Shown: positions 37,101 to 48,191 of the stretch, in pieces
How the letters are laid out: every line of letters starts with the position of its first letter
How positions within the stretch are numbered: the first letter of the stretch is position 1
Made by a program: the position numbers and the translations under genes
Assembly (NCBI GenBank): GCA_022701365.1
Contig: JAKUHH010000150.1
Span: 1,054,001-1,118,000 of the forward strand
Direction: 5' to 3'
DNA from: Mycocentrospora acerina
Lineage: Eukaryota; Ascomycota; Dothideomycetes; Pleosporales
DNA: 64,000 bases
The notes under the pieces: generated by a model
Databases searched by the model: none
What the model was told of the DNA's origin: nothing
What the model saw: only the letters and a program-made list of their open reading frames with translations

Positions 37101-38390
37101 AGCACAACAGTCTTGTAGAACCACAACTCAACGCCATTTTCACACCAACTAGACGTGAATCCTGCTCTTACTAGTCCTACACATACTTACATACATACAT
37201 AGCCTGCACTCCATCTTCTTGGCATCACCCGCATGATGTGGAGTTCCTGCATCTTGGATTGGCGCGCTTTTCCAAAAGGTTGGATTGCATCCTCTAGCCC
37301 CTGCGCAAGGAAGGGGCGTTTTATATGGGTGTGCGTATGTCTCACGTCAAAAACCCACAGAAGGAGCGCGGCAGAGGTGACGGAGTGAGCAGGAAAGGAC
37401 AGCCGAGGTATCGAGCGATGTGTGAGGCACAGATGGTGGGCTGGCTAAAATTACTCGGCTGGTCTTGCCGGATAAGCATGCTTGAAGGTGGTGGCTGAAG
37501 TTGGCAGCTGGCCGCCTAATGTGTATATGAGTGGAGGCTTTAGCCTACGTGCTATTGCCCCATTACTGGATGATTGAGATGAATGGAATATCGAAGACGC
37601 AAAGACTTTCACACACCTGACCAGTCTTGACTAAAACAAGTCGACTCGAGCAAAAGTCGTGGACTTGACAACCCCTCCCCCCTGACTAATATGCTTACCA
37701 ACAGCAGCAGAACCTAATCCTAGGCAGAGACATGACTGGTTGTCAAGTAATACAGTAGCAGTAGTATACCACTTTTAATCATCACTGCACAAAAATGAAC
37801 CGATTGCACAACTCCCCCCTTCTCCCCACATTCCGAATAACCCACACAATGTCCGCAACGAGGTAGGTAGTCAGCCATCTTCCCAACCCAAGAGTTACAC
37901 TCGTCCACTTCCCACCGTTTCCTTCCGTCCCAACACGAGATACCGACTCTCTGTTCCGTCCTCTTGGTAGCGTCATGTCACAGCACAAGTCAGGGGTGCA
38001 GGACAGATCCCTGCACGGAGAGCAATAACCCAACGTGACCATATAGAAGGAACTCGTATAGCATGTGGCTTGAATACAGGATGATAGAGTGAGCGTGACA
38101 AACATTGCATTCGTGTTCGTTTCCATTGCATCCAAGTCCAACAAAGCACTAGAGCGGTAGGTTTATTGTGAGCATCAAGGTGCGTGTGTCCATCCATGTG
38201 CATGTGCATGTGCATGTCAGTATGAGGCTGCGGTCTAGCCGTTCGTGGTGCGCGAGTCCCTTGGAGTTGATATTTCCCCTCTGAGCACAAGGTTGTTTAC
38301 TGCTTTGAATTATTGTACCGACGTGTAGCCTTGATAGATAAGATGGAAAATGAACTATCACTCATCGGGACGCATGTAATCATCCTTTTG

Positions 38391-38521
38391 GGGGGGGGGG
38401 GGGATATTGGCGCCATTAGAGAGAGGGTAGATTGTGGAAAGAAAAGAGCAATGGATTACTATTTTTCATTATTGAAAGTGAGAGATTGGCATAAAAGAGT
38501 GCGGCGGCGGCGGCGGCGGCG
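38391..38521. repeat. Poly-G run and CGG microsatellite
   Basis: A poly-G run of about 13 bases at 38391-38403 and about seven CGG/GGC units near 38502-38521. Both lie in the gene-poor island and are likely sequencing-difficult spots. Confidence 0.8.
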
Positions 38522-39756
38522 TGAGGAGGGGAGGGGGGGGACCCTTTGATGGTTTGGAAATAAAGTTGATAGTCGCCGAGGTTTAAAAAGTGTAAAAATT
38601 TATACTTTTGGATGATCTTCTCGAGGGACAATAAGTGAGTCATGCATCACATAAAAGAACTAACAAATGTGATGCGGAAAACCTTATCAAAGAACCTCGG
38701 AGACCAGAGACAAAGTCTCGTATGTTAACATTTTGCATTCATGGGTCATGAACCGGAAAATTATGAACAGCTTCGTGTTGGTGTTGCGTCAAGAAAATGC
38801 GACAACTTTGCGCAATATTCGTGGTTAGTAAATGCCTGTAGATTTACTCTGAAGAACAGGCTACCAAGATATCCTACTCCAGGTCTAATGTCTTATTCAG
38901 AGGTAAATCTTCGTTTTACAAGCTATTTACAAAGAGTCTAGAGCGCAGAACTATCATCGTCTGCGGTTCTCTTCGGGTTCTTACGTGAACCCTTTCTCTC
39001 CTCCCATGACTGTCACTCCTTCTCTCCTGAGAGTAATAGCTTGTCCTAATTGTTTTTGATTCTTTCCATGTGTATGATCCTATTTTTTCTTCTTCTTCTA
39101 CAAGAAACTGAGATCTCTGGGTAAATTGAGTGAAATGCAGGTCAAATCAGGACTATGCGTTTTGTTTTACAAAGAAAGCCAAAGGAAGAGGATTCATATA
39201 TGTATGATTTTTGCGGCCTTCACCCACCCATATCAGGCTACGATTGACCCGTATGGGCTCTCCCATATTCACACAAAAGATGGATTTCCCTGTGAACGTA
39301 GACACGTCGGAATCTAGGCTTCCTCCCATCTCAGAGGAGATAGAGGGAGCATGTTAGAAGTGAAGATGGGTGGGATATCTCACTGGAAGTTGAATTCTCA
39401 GAACACCACGTAAAAATCCACTTCATGGTTCAGCACTTGTTTCTTTCTTCACAGAGGTGCAAGAATGCAGATGAAGATAGAGTATAATAAATTGAGACTT
39501 TGTACATCATCTCATCAATTAACTTACTCTAAGTGATTAGAAGAGCTACAGTTCAAGCAAATATGGAAAGTAACTGTTATCCATATGTATTTCTTTTGTC
39601 GTTACCATCAGAGAAAGGTGGCGAAACAGGCGAGATATAGCCTGCGTGTAATCTGTTCTGCTTGCGTATACACACACATGGAAAGGTAGGTAAAGATACA
39701 GTCAATATTCCAGCTGAAACAAGAGGCAGTACTCAGACTTGGGGAAAACGGAGATA

Positions 39757-39926
39757 CTATGGTGACCCCCAGAAGTTTTCCCAAATCGCCACCTCAGTCC
39801 ACTTTTAGCGGAACCTCCCCTGTTGGACAGAGATGATGGAAACAACCATGTTTGACTAACTACAAGCTATTTCTATACTTCCCGCACCGAGTCGCGATTC
39901 GGGAAAATTTCTGGGGGTCACCATAG
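39757..39926. mobile_element. MITE-like element with 33-bp inverted repeats and TA target duplication
   Basis: A 170-bp non-coding element. Left arm 39757-39789 begins CTATGGTGACCCCCAGAA; right arm 39894-39926 is its reverse complement. Of 33 arm positions, 31 match and both mismatches are transitions. The element is flanked on both sides by the dinucleotide TA (39755-39756 and 39927-39928), the target-site duplication used by Tc1/mariner and Fot1/pogo DNA transposons. It has no coding capacity, so it would depend on an autonomous relative elsewhere. No second copy was noticed in this window. Confidence 0.8.
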
Positions 39927-40600
39927 TACCATTTGTACATATACGGCTCACTGCTGTTTCGCTTTCCAGAGAAAGGGGTGAGAGATGTAAAACACACATT
40001 GAACGAATGCGTGGTTAATTTTAGGACATATTTGATTAGAAGGTTCACAGCCCGAGAGCGTGGTATAGGTGCTGGACAGAGATTGGCAGCATAGCTAGGA
40101 TGCGTGTGGGCTTGTCTTTTGGAGAGACTGAGTAGGAGGCGTGTCGTCTGCTGCGGTGAATGTTGGTGGGAAAGGAAGCAAGCGTGGGAGTGTGAATAGA
40201 ATAATAGAAGACGACATGAAGTCAGATAATGATTACAGAGGCATCACATATTCATCAGTTGAAGTGTAGTCTTTGACCAATCCGACTTCTGCATTTCTCA
40301 CGTCTCTCTTCTCCTGTCGTTGCCCTTCAACGACAGTGACGAGACCAGTACCGCACATGAAATGTACCCTGGGTATATGTACCTCCGCTAAGAAATACCT
40401 ATTGACCGACCAACCAACCGATCAAACCAAAATGACGCCGTCTTTATCCGTTCCCAAAATACCGTGCTCGTATTGCACTGGCCCCCTATGAATAATACGA
40501 GTCAAAAAGAAGAACCCTGAAAGAACATAGAGAAAAACCGAACAAATGAGAATCCCAAACCAACAACCAAACTCATTATGCCGAAAATTCTTCCTCGTAC

Positions 40601-43456
40601 TTAGTGCTCACCAAAGGAAGGTGGCCCTTCCTTTAAAAAAACTCTCTTCGTACCCCCAACCTTGCCCAAATCAACAAATTCGGCCCGTTTCGGACCCGCA
40701 CGGCTGCCAGGGCGACTCTCATTCCGACTGTCAGCTCTGTCGTCGCGTTGCAGTGGCGGGTGAGATGCAGCGATGAGACTACCACTGCTTACACTACGCG
40801 GCTGCTTCGCCAGCTTCATCATACCCTCGATCCACTCCAGTTGGTCGCCACTGAGATCTGTTTTCTTCGCTTTGGGACCTGCAAGTCCAACCTCTTTGCC
40901 CTGCCAGTAGCGCTGGGAGGGGCTCGGCGAAGAATTGGGTGGTTGTTCTGTAATGCCCGGCGTGGATGGGTAACTTGAGAAACTAGGCATCCTTGGCATT
41001 GGCGGTGGTGGTCCTTCTCTTGAAAACCCCATTCCTGAAGACTTGACAGGCGTTGTATGTGGGCTGACAGTCTGTGCACGACCACCGCTGAAGCGCCTGT
41101 CTCGCTTGCTCATCGCGCTTTCGGTTCTAGCAGGCGAACCGCCGTGATTCTTGACCTCCACGCCGAGAACTTCGAATCGTCCGTCGCTGACTGTCCGACG
41201 GCCGTGGTGCTCTGCATACTGGCGCAGGTACTCCCCCAGATCTGCCCAGCCACCACCGACACGGACCATGACACGCTCGCCATTTTCTCCGACACGGCGA
41301 ATAAAAAGCTTCACTGGCTGTTCTTTACCAGGCTGAGTGAGGTGGTATAGCTTGATATCGTTGTCGGTTCTTGCCGCTGCAGACTTTCTGCCTGAGATGG
41401 CACTAACTATTTCGACATCACTTTTTGCAGGAGACAACGTAAGTTCGGGCGATTTCACACCACTTGCTGAGCGAGTGGCACGAAGGTATCCTCTGCTACT
41501 CTTGTGAGTGACAGTACGCTTGGATTTAACTTCAGGAGCATCTGCGCCTGGACCTGATGTAAGACGAATGTGAGCAGGAATAGTTGTCAGAATGTCAGAT
41601 ATCTTTTGCTCAAGCTCGTCGGTACTGTTTGACAGTTTCTGAATGAACTGGGTCGGTGGCCATGGTGCGCTAACTATGTCACCATCAACTACACTCTTGG
41701 TAGGACGGCGTTTTGACATTGCAGCATTCAGTTCTGGGCGAGGCATCCTGACATGGCGGTTAGAGGCATTGCGCACTGAGGGTGACTCTTCAATAACGCT
41801 GGGTGAACTGGAATCAAAAGAAGGCTCTGATGAGAGGGACCCAACACTGCCCCTCCTTGAGCGTGGTGTGTGTGGTCGCTTTCCGGCGGGAGTATTATGC
41901 TCGACGGATGACAAGATGACTGGAGATTCAAGAAGGCTTTCTGGTCTGGGATGAGCATCGCCAAAACCTGAAGGCCCATCTTCCACGGTCTGTTGGGCAA
42001 GGAAAGAACTGTCAGATCCAGTATAAACGCCATAATATTCTTCTGTGCTCTCGTCTACCTCATTGTGAACTACTGTGTCGCCCTCATCAAATTCAAAGTC
42101 TTCGTCATAAGGAGCCAGTCCTGCTTCAGATGGTGGCTTATGTTGAGTGACTTTGAGATTCGAGTCTGACGTGTTACTACGGTCCGAATGTGCAGGTGCA
42201 GTACGCTCATCGGTTGTCAAGTCTGGAGTGTGAACAGAAATTGTCGGAAGGTGTGCATCAGGGTGTTGTGTTGTTGATCGAGGTTTGGTGGTGGTAGAAG
42301 CATCGACGTTATTTGTGCTGGAATGAGAGGAAACTGAAGGCTTTGTGTCAATGGCGTGTGTCTCCAGGTCCTCGGAAATGCTCTCGAGTTGAAATCCAAT
42401 CTTCCTGCCCCCTTTTCTGCGAATGTCAAAATCGATGATTCTCCTTGCCGAATCGTGGGCCCAGCGTGCATAGTTGCCCTCTACACCTTCGAAAACGTCT
42501 ATCCAGTCGTCAGGCAGGCAGTCTTCGCGCCCTTCCAGTGTGTCCAACATCCTATCCAGACGTCTTCCTAGGTCGCTGACTTTGCTTCGAAGCACACCGT
42601 TGATTGTGTGAATGGTGTCTCTCCAGTGGACGAAAGCTTCGTCCGAGGCGTCTTCCGGCGGTTCCATGGCGTCCCATCCCAACCGCATTGCTTTTTGTGC
42701 TGTGCTGAGGTCGGCCTTGAACTGGGGGGCTTCGCGCAGAATGGAGACGCGGGCGGTCCATGTCTGCAGTCGCTCTTTTAGTCGTGCGTGGCTGGGCAGG
42801 GCGGAGAGGAGCGTCTGGGTGATGAGGAAAGAAAAGTCGTCCATGGGCTTGTAGTCGCGGCTCGCGCCGAAGCCAGCAGAAGACGGGCGGCCTGTGGGAA
42901 ACATCTCCAGCACGTGCTCCTTGAGCTCGTCGACGTCGAGGCGCAGCATCTCCTCGGCCATGTCGTCCAGCCTGGCCTCGTGCGATGTCACGTCGTCCAG
43001 CAGCAGCGAGCCCAGGTATTCCAGCGGGCGCTCCATGGACGCGGTGACGTCAGCATCTGCGACATGCTCTCTGAGGCGTGACGCCAGGCTGGTCCTTTGC
43101 TGCGCCTGCTCTTGGGCGCTGGGCTGCTCGAAGCTGCCCGACCAGCCCCATTGCTCAATCTCGGCGCACCAGCTCTTCAGGCGCTGGGCGGCCCTGGCTA
43201 CGCGCGTGCCCAGATCCCGCTCGGCGGCGGTGAGGGTGTCGATGCAGGCAAAGAAGCGGTATTCGTCGCGTGCCGTGTCAAACGGCACGGGCACCTGGGT
43301 GAAGGCGCGGAGGGTCGTGTCGGGCGAAAGGTCGCGGAGATGGCTCTCCTCGGAATTGTTGAGCGTTCGCCCGCGACGGGCGTTGGGCGACATGACGGGC
43401 GAGGGCACGCGACGGGGCGTCAGCGGCGGGGCCAGCCGGATGGGCGACGAAAACAT
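40601..43456 (-). CDS. KAR9-like cortical/spindle-positioning protein with C-terminal GAR domain
   Basis: Single-exon gene, 951 aa. KAR9 family proteins link microtubule plus ends to actin-based transport and so orient the spindle and move nuclei; GAR (Gas2-related) domains bind microtubules. The N-terminus is Pro/Arg-rich (PIRLAPPLTPRRVPSP), then a helical region from about residue 40 to 350 starts with HLRDLSPDTTLRAF and LKSWCAEIEQWGW, a pattern I associate with filamentous KAR9 homologues. A long acidic, Ser/Thr-rich linker follows. A GAR-type domain lies at about 690-770, with DIKLYHLTQPGKE, VKLFIRRVGENGERVMVRV and GGGWADLGEYLRQYAE. The tail is basic and Ser/Pro-rich. The GAR call is strong; the KAR9 call rests on remembered N-terminal similarity. 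Confidence 0.75.
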   Translation of the reverse strand: MFSSPIRLAPPLTPRRVPSPVMSPNARRGRTLNNSEESHLRDLSPDTTLRAFTQVPVPFDTARDEYRFFACIDTLTAAERDLGTRVARAAQRLKSWCAEIEQWGWSGSFEQPSAQEQAQQRTSLASRLREHVADADVTASMERPLEYLGSLLLDDVTSHEARLDDMAEEMLRLDVDELKEHVLEMFPTGRPSSAGFGASRDYKPMDDFSFLITQTLLSALPSHARLKERLQTWTARVSILREAPQFKADLSTAQKAMRLGWDAMEPPEDASDEAFVHWRDTIHTINGVLRSKVSDLGRRLDRMLDTLEGREDCLPDDWIDVFEGVEGNYARWAHDSARRIIDFDIRRKGGRKIGFQLESISEDLETHAIDTKPSVSSHSSTNNVDASTTTKPRSTTQHPDAHLPTISVHTPDLTTDERTAPAHSDRSNTSDSNLKVTQHKPPSEAGLAPYDEDFEFDEGDTVVHNEVDESTEEYYGVYTGSDSSFLAQQTVEDGPSGFGDAHPRPESLLESPVILSSVEHNTPAGKRPHTPRSRRGSVGSLSSEPSFDSSSPSVIEESPSVRNASNRHVRMPRPELNAAMSKRRPTKSVVDGDIVSAPWPPTQFIQKLSNSTDELEQKISDILTTIPAHIRLTSGPGADAPEVKSKRTVTHKSSRGYLRATRSASGVKSPELTLSPAKSDVEIVSAISGRKSAAARTDNDIKLYHLTQPGKEQPVKLFIRRVGENGERVMVRVGGGWADLGEYLRQYAEHHGRRTVSDGRFEVLGVEVKNHGGSPARTESAMSKRDRRFSGGRAQTVSPHTTPVKSSGMGFSREGPPPPMPRMPSFSSYPSTPGITEQPPNSSPSPSQRYWQGKEVGLAGPKAKKTDLSGDQLEWIEGMMKLAKQPRSVSSGSLIAASHPPLQRDDRADSRNESRPGSRAGPKRAEFVDLGKVGGTKRVFLKEGPPSFGEH

Positions 43457-44488
43457 GGCGAGGGTGCGGGTGAGGGCGAGGGCGAGGGTGTCGTTGCGCG
43501 GGAAGGAAGGAGCGACGGCGCAAACATGTGGAAGGGAAGGAGCGAGAGAGGCCGGGACGTCGCAGTGGGCAGGTGCGGTGAGTGAGTGAGTGTGTGTCGC
43601 GGGGCAAAGCAGTCGTGGCCTGTTGCTGGCCTACCCGTGATGGCGCGTTGCCTGTTGTGCCTCTGCTCGACAGCGCATCGATGGATTGTTGTTGATGCCA
43701 CAACTTTCGCTGCGCTGCGTCTTGCGTGCATGCGATCGACGCCACTAACCTGGCCGGAGATCTAGCGCCGATTCTGCTCCAGCCTCCCCGTCGTCGTATC
43801 CTGTGCACTCGCAACCTCGACCACCGTGCCCAAATAGCCGCGACGAGTTGCTCGCTCGTTTGCGTTTCTCGAGCAACAGACGTCATGTCGTTGCCTAGTT
43901 CTTATTGTCTACTAACCGCGTCTGACATGGCCGCTCCTTCTGCCGATCATCTCCCCGCACTTCTCACTTTTGCCCCAGCATGCCCAGGACGAGTCCCTTA
44001 CAACGCAGCCAGGATTCTCTCCTACCCTGACAACTGCCAATCAAACCCTTCTGCCACAAACATGAAGCTGCCAATGCGCTCGACTTCAGATCGTGTCTTC
44101 GCGACCAAAGCTGCTGGCCAAAGTAGTTGTCCTCTCCAGTACCCCGCTGTCAGTTATCGTCATCTCCAGTTGCCAAGTACCTCGCTTCATTCCGTGACAT
44201 GCCGACCTTCCCATTCCAGCAAGAAGCTCGTGGGTCAATATGTACGGTGACACCGCTGCTGCATGGAGCCTCAATCCTCCAAGAGCTTGCAACTGGGTAA
44301 AATAATGTGTTTGCATAGAAAACGACCGAGTGTCCGATTTCCTTGACCGCTCTGTTCTTATGTACGGCTTTTATCGATGTAAATTAATATTATACTTAAA
44401 GCCACCGTCACGCCCTTTTTTGTAGCATGTTTGAATTGCCATGTGGTGAAAGTCTTTGGTATTCGTCAACAACACAAAGGCCAGTACC
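43457..44488. other. Divergent promoter region (KAR9-like / M28 peptidase)
   Basis: About 1 kb between outward-transcribed genes. CT-rich sequence lies near the KAR9-like start. A 174-aa open frame on the plus strand (43726-44250) has no domain or splice partner. No gene is called. Confidence 0.5.
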
Positions 44489-46951
44489 ATGAGAGCATCA
44501 CTAGTAATCCTCGCCGCCATTGGCGCTGAGGCCTGCCAGCGTGAGCGTACATTTAGCCACAACCTTCATGCCCATGTCAAGAGACAGAATAGCGACGAGG
44601 CGTTTCCACCTGTGCTAGACCCTAACGAGCAAATACTCATCGACTCGTTTGACAACACGTCAATTGCAACATGGTCGTACTATTACAGCAAGTCAAGCTT
44701 ACTACTGTGATATCACGCGTTGAATAGTCATGGTTAACAAATTCAGCTCACGGAGACCATGTTGCTGGCCGCAATCAATCCATGGCCCAATGGACGGCGG
44801 ATCGATGGTCCGAGTATGGATTCGAAAGTAGACTCGACGAATACTGTAAGTCCCTGTTACAAGCCCTCTTTTTCAGTAGTAAGCCCTGCGCTGATACAAC
44901 ACAGATGTTTTCCTCAATTACCCAGTCTCCAACTCCTTGCTCCTCACCTACCCGAATGGTAGCACCTTTACACCTTCGCTTGAAGAGGACGTCCTGGAAG
45001 AGGATCCAACAACCAGCTACCCCGACCGTATTCCAACCTTTCATGGCTACTCTTTCACTGGCAACGCATCTGCAGAATACGTTTACGTAGGAAGAGGTCA
45101 GCAGGTCGACTTTGAGCGTCTAGCCGCTCTTGGTGTTGAAGTTGAAGGCAAGATTGCACTTGCCAAATACGGCGGCCCCTTTAGAGGACTCAAGGTGAAA
45201 AAGCATTGCTGATAACAAAAAAAAGGGGAGGATGTTTGTGCTGACTTTTTCTGACAGGTCAAAAACGCACAGGATAGGAATATGCTCGGCGTTGTAATTT
45301 TCAGCGACCCCGGCGATGATGGCAATATGACTGAGGTGAAGGGAGTTGCCCCCTATCCCGCAGGCGGCGCTAGAAACCCAACTACAGTCCAGCGAGGTAG
45401 TGTCCAGTTTCTGAGTACCTACCCTGGCGACCCAACAACACCTGGCTATGTCTCCAAACCAGACTCCCCAAGAGCGGATCGTAGCGACATTACCCCTCAA
45501 ATTCCATCTCTTCCCATCTCCTGGCTCGACGCACAACCGATTCTGCAGGCCTTGAATGGGTTTGGCACCAGTGGAGCACACGTCAACCGGACTGGATGGG
45601 TAGGTGCGATACCTGGTGTTAACTACTCTACTGGAGTTGGTTCTGGCGCTAAGCTGTCCATGTCCAACATAATGAACGATACTTATGGAACTATATGGAA
45701 TGCGATTGGTATCATCAATGGCACAAATCAGGACGAAGTTGTCCTTGTGGGCAATCACCGAGATGCTTGGATCGTCGGAGGCGCTGCCGATCCCAATTCC
45801 GGATCTGCTGTGCTCATCGAACTGGCAAAGGCATTTAGCAAACTCTCAGCAACAGGTTGGAAGCCAACTCGCACAATTGTTCTATGCAGTTGGGATGCTG
45901 AAGAATATGGACTGGTTGGAAGGTGCGTTTTATATTTTTAAAGTTTGATTTGTTACTGACACTGAAATAGCACGGAATGGATGGAGGAGTACATTCCATG
46001 GCTCAAGAATGCAGCTGTATCTTATCTCAACATTGATGTCGCTGTGTCCGGCCCCATCCCAGGTAGGTAGCCTCGAGAGAATAACACGACATTTCAACTA
46101 ATTCATGATAGACATTAGCGCTACTCCAGATTTACATGAGATCAGCAAAAGCTTGATGAAGAAGATCGTTTTCCCATTTCGCAACACCACCGACCGCACT
46201 TTGTTTGATGTGTGGTCACAGGTTGATGGCACAGTTGGCGTGCTAGGCAGTGGAAGTGATTACACCGCATTTCTTCATCGTGGGATTTCAGCTATCGATA
46301 TGGGTGCAGGTGGAGGACCGAACGACCCAGTTTATCCCTACCATTCCAACTACGACAGCTACCACTGGATGGAAACCTTTGGAGACCCTGGCTTCCACAC
46401 TCACAAGGCAATGGGCCAGTACCTGACGCTTCTGCTCTACCACATGGTCTCCGATCCTGTCCTTCCTCTCGAGCCCGCTGGCTATGTTCCAGAACTCAAG
46501 ACATATTTTACTGCCCTCAATCGCACGGTCGCTTCATCAAACTATACGCTCGACCTTACAAACCTCACGGAGGCTATTTCAACCTTCTCTACCTACGCGC
46601 AGCAGTTTACCGACCTTCGTGCGCAGGCCGTTGCAACAAATAACACCGCCCTTCTCACAATTCAAAATCACAAGGCTAGGGATTTCTCGCGCGGATTTAC
46701 TAGCCAAGGCGGCCTACCTACTAGGTCAGTATCTCTGAGATGACAACACCACATGTTGACTAACCCATGAGTACAGGGAATTTTACCAGAATTTGATATT
46801 CGCGCCGGGTAGGGATACTGGATATGCGCCAGTTACATTTCCCGCCATCACAGAATCGATTACGTTCGACAAGGACGTGGAACTGGCTCGCAAGTGGGTG
46901 GGAAAGACTGCAAATGCAATCCTTGTGGCTGCAAATATCCTAAAGACATGA
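44489..46951 (+). CDS. Secreted M28 zinc peptidase, glutamate carboxypeptidase II-like
   Basis: Co-catalytic zinc exopeptidase with PA (protease-associated) and transferrin-receptor-like dimerisation domains; secreted, or vacuolar. Seven exons: 44489-44687, 44747-44845, 44905-45194, 45258-45922, 45971-46062, 46112-46724 and 46777-46951, giving 710 aa in frame. The first ~16 residues (MRASLVILAAIGAEAC) form a signal peptide. The PA domain includes VEGKIALAKYGGPFRG and GVVIFSDP. Zinc site: LVGNHRDAWIVGGAADPNSG supplies His and Asp, WDAEEYGLVGSTEW the catalytic and ligand Glu, and YHSNYDSYHWM the last His. The dimerisation domain forms the C-terminal third. The first intron appears to use a GC donor (GCAAGT at 44688), because joining there gives YYYTHGDHVAG in frame. 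Confidence 0.92.
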
Positions 46952-48191
46952 GATGATGTAGTACGTTAACAGCGCTTGAAGGGGTTTTGGGCGTGGCCAA
47001 TACGGGATTTGGCATTGCTGTTGTATTAGAACGGCATATTCGTTGTTAGCACAGACGGGTAGGTGACTTGTGGCTCATGGGAGAGCAACGAAGCAATGAT
47101 GATGATGATGATAATACATATGAACTGAGCGAACTACCCGAATCTTTAGGGTTATTGCATTACTACAAAACAAGAGAAAAGAAAATTTGAATCTTTACTT
47201 TGCACATAATCCCTATTTTTTCCCTCGTCTTACCTTGACTTCTGAAAACTACACTACAAAATTAGTCATCGGGAAGACATGCCTAGACCTGTCAAATCAA
47301 ACGGCCTCTAGTAAACCTCTCTGAGTACTCCTACCTGCCCCAAGTTCAATGAAACCAGTGCTTACAAATTAGAATTCTGCTAGCCTCAAATTTGAGCCAA
47401 CTAGTATGCATTCTCATAAGCACTACATCTTGCTTCAACGACGCTGTGACAAGTCACCCGTAGCTTATCAATCTCCACCTATATACACACACCATCGAGA
47501 AACACAGCAGTCTTATACATAACATAACGATCTTCAAAGTGCACAACACGCTGTTTAAGAAGGGGACAGAATTTTTTTTCAAGAATAACTATTTAAAAAA
47601 AAACAGCGAAGAGATTTAAATTCGAGGTGGAAGAGATATAAATAAAACCACGCGGCGACGTTTGTTTCAACTGAGCATTGACGGAAACCTCGAAACACGA
47701 CACTTGAAAGGTGGCCCCGGGGGATATGGATGGCAGCAGGCGAAATTACGGGTACGTATAGGCAATGACAACTTTAGACGCGTACACAGTGCATTTCTTG
47801 AATGAGGCGGTGTACGTTTCGGCGGTATATGCTCGGTGACGTGTGTGCGTCTACGTAAGCTTTTTTTCCCGTGGGAGTTGCTGGTGCGACGACAAGGTGT
47901 TGGAGGTTTCTTTTGTTGTAGAAATTGGTGGAACGAGGAGATGGGGGGTTCCTTTTTTTTGTGGCAAAGGCCATGGCTTGGGTTGTGTGTAGTGAGTCGT
48001 TCTCTTCACATTTTTTTAAAAAAAAAATTGGCCAAAGCTTTATATCGAGTGTGTTTTTGGCTAATCGCAAGCATGATTCGTGGTTGTCAAGAGATGGCAA
48101 GTGAGTTACAAAATAGGTGGTTTTCCATGCATGTGTGGTATTCTAATTTCCTCATCGTTGACGATGAATGTCTAGTTTAGTCGTTGGTAGA
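46952..48191. other. Convergent intergenic region, A/T tracts
   Basis: 3' flanks of the M28 gene (plus) and the alpha/beta hydrolase (minus). It carries a GATGAT microsatellite near 47095-47115, several poly-A and poly-T runs (47571-47605, 48010-48030) and otherwise unremarkable sequence. No gene is seen. Confidence 0.55.

Larger units (their letters stand above)
34158..40600. other. Gene-poor island, right half
   Basis: About 6.4 kb between the Zn2Cys6 gene and the 3' end of the KAR9-like gene. It contains a MITE-like inverted-repeat element (39757-39926), a poly-G run (38391-38403), a CGG trinucleotide run (about 38502-38521), a TGCATG repeat near 38199-38218 and a small hairpin near 38940-38970. 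The open frames (largest 163 aa on the minus strand at 36399-36890) show no domain and no splice-linked partner. Confidence 0.55.

Noticed and set aside
43726..44250. 174-aa frame between the KAR9-like and M28 genes
   Set aside because: No domain; it lies in a divergent promoter and its composition matches random reading.
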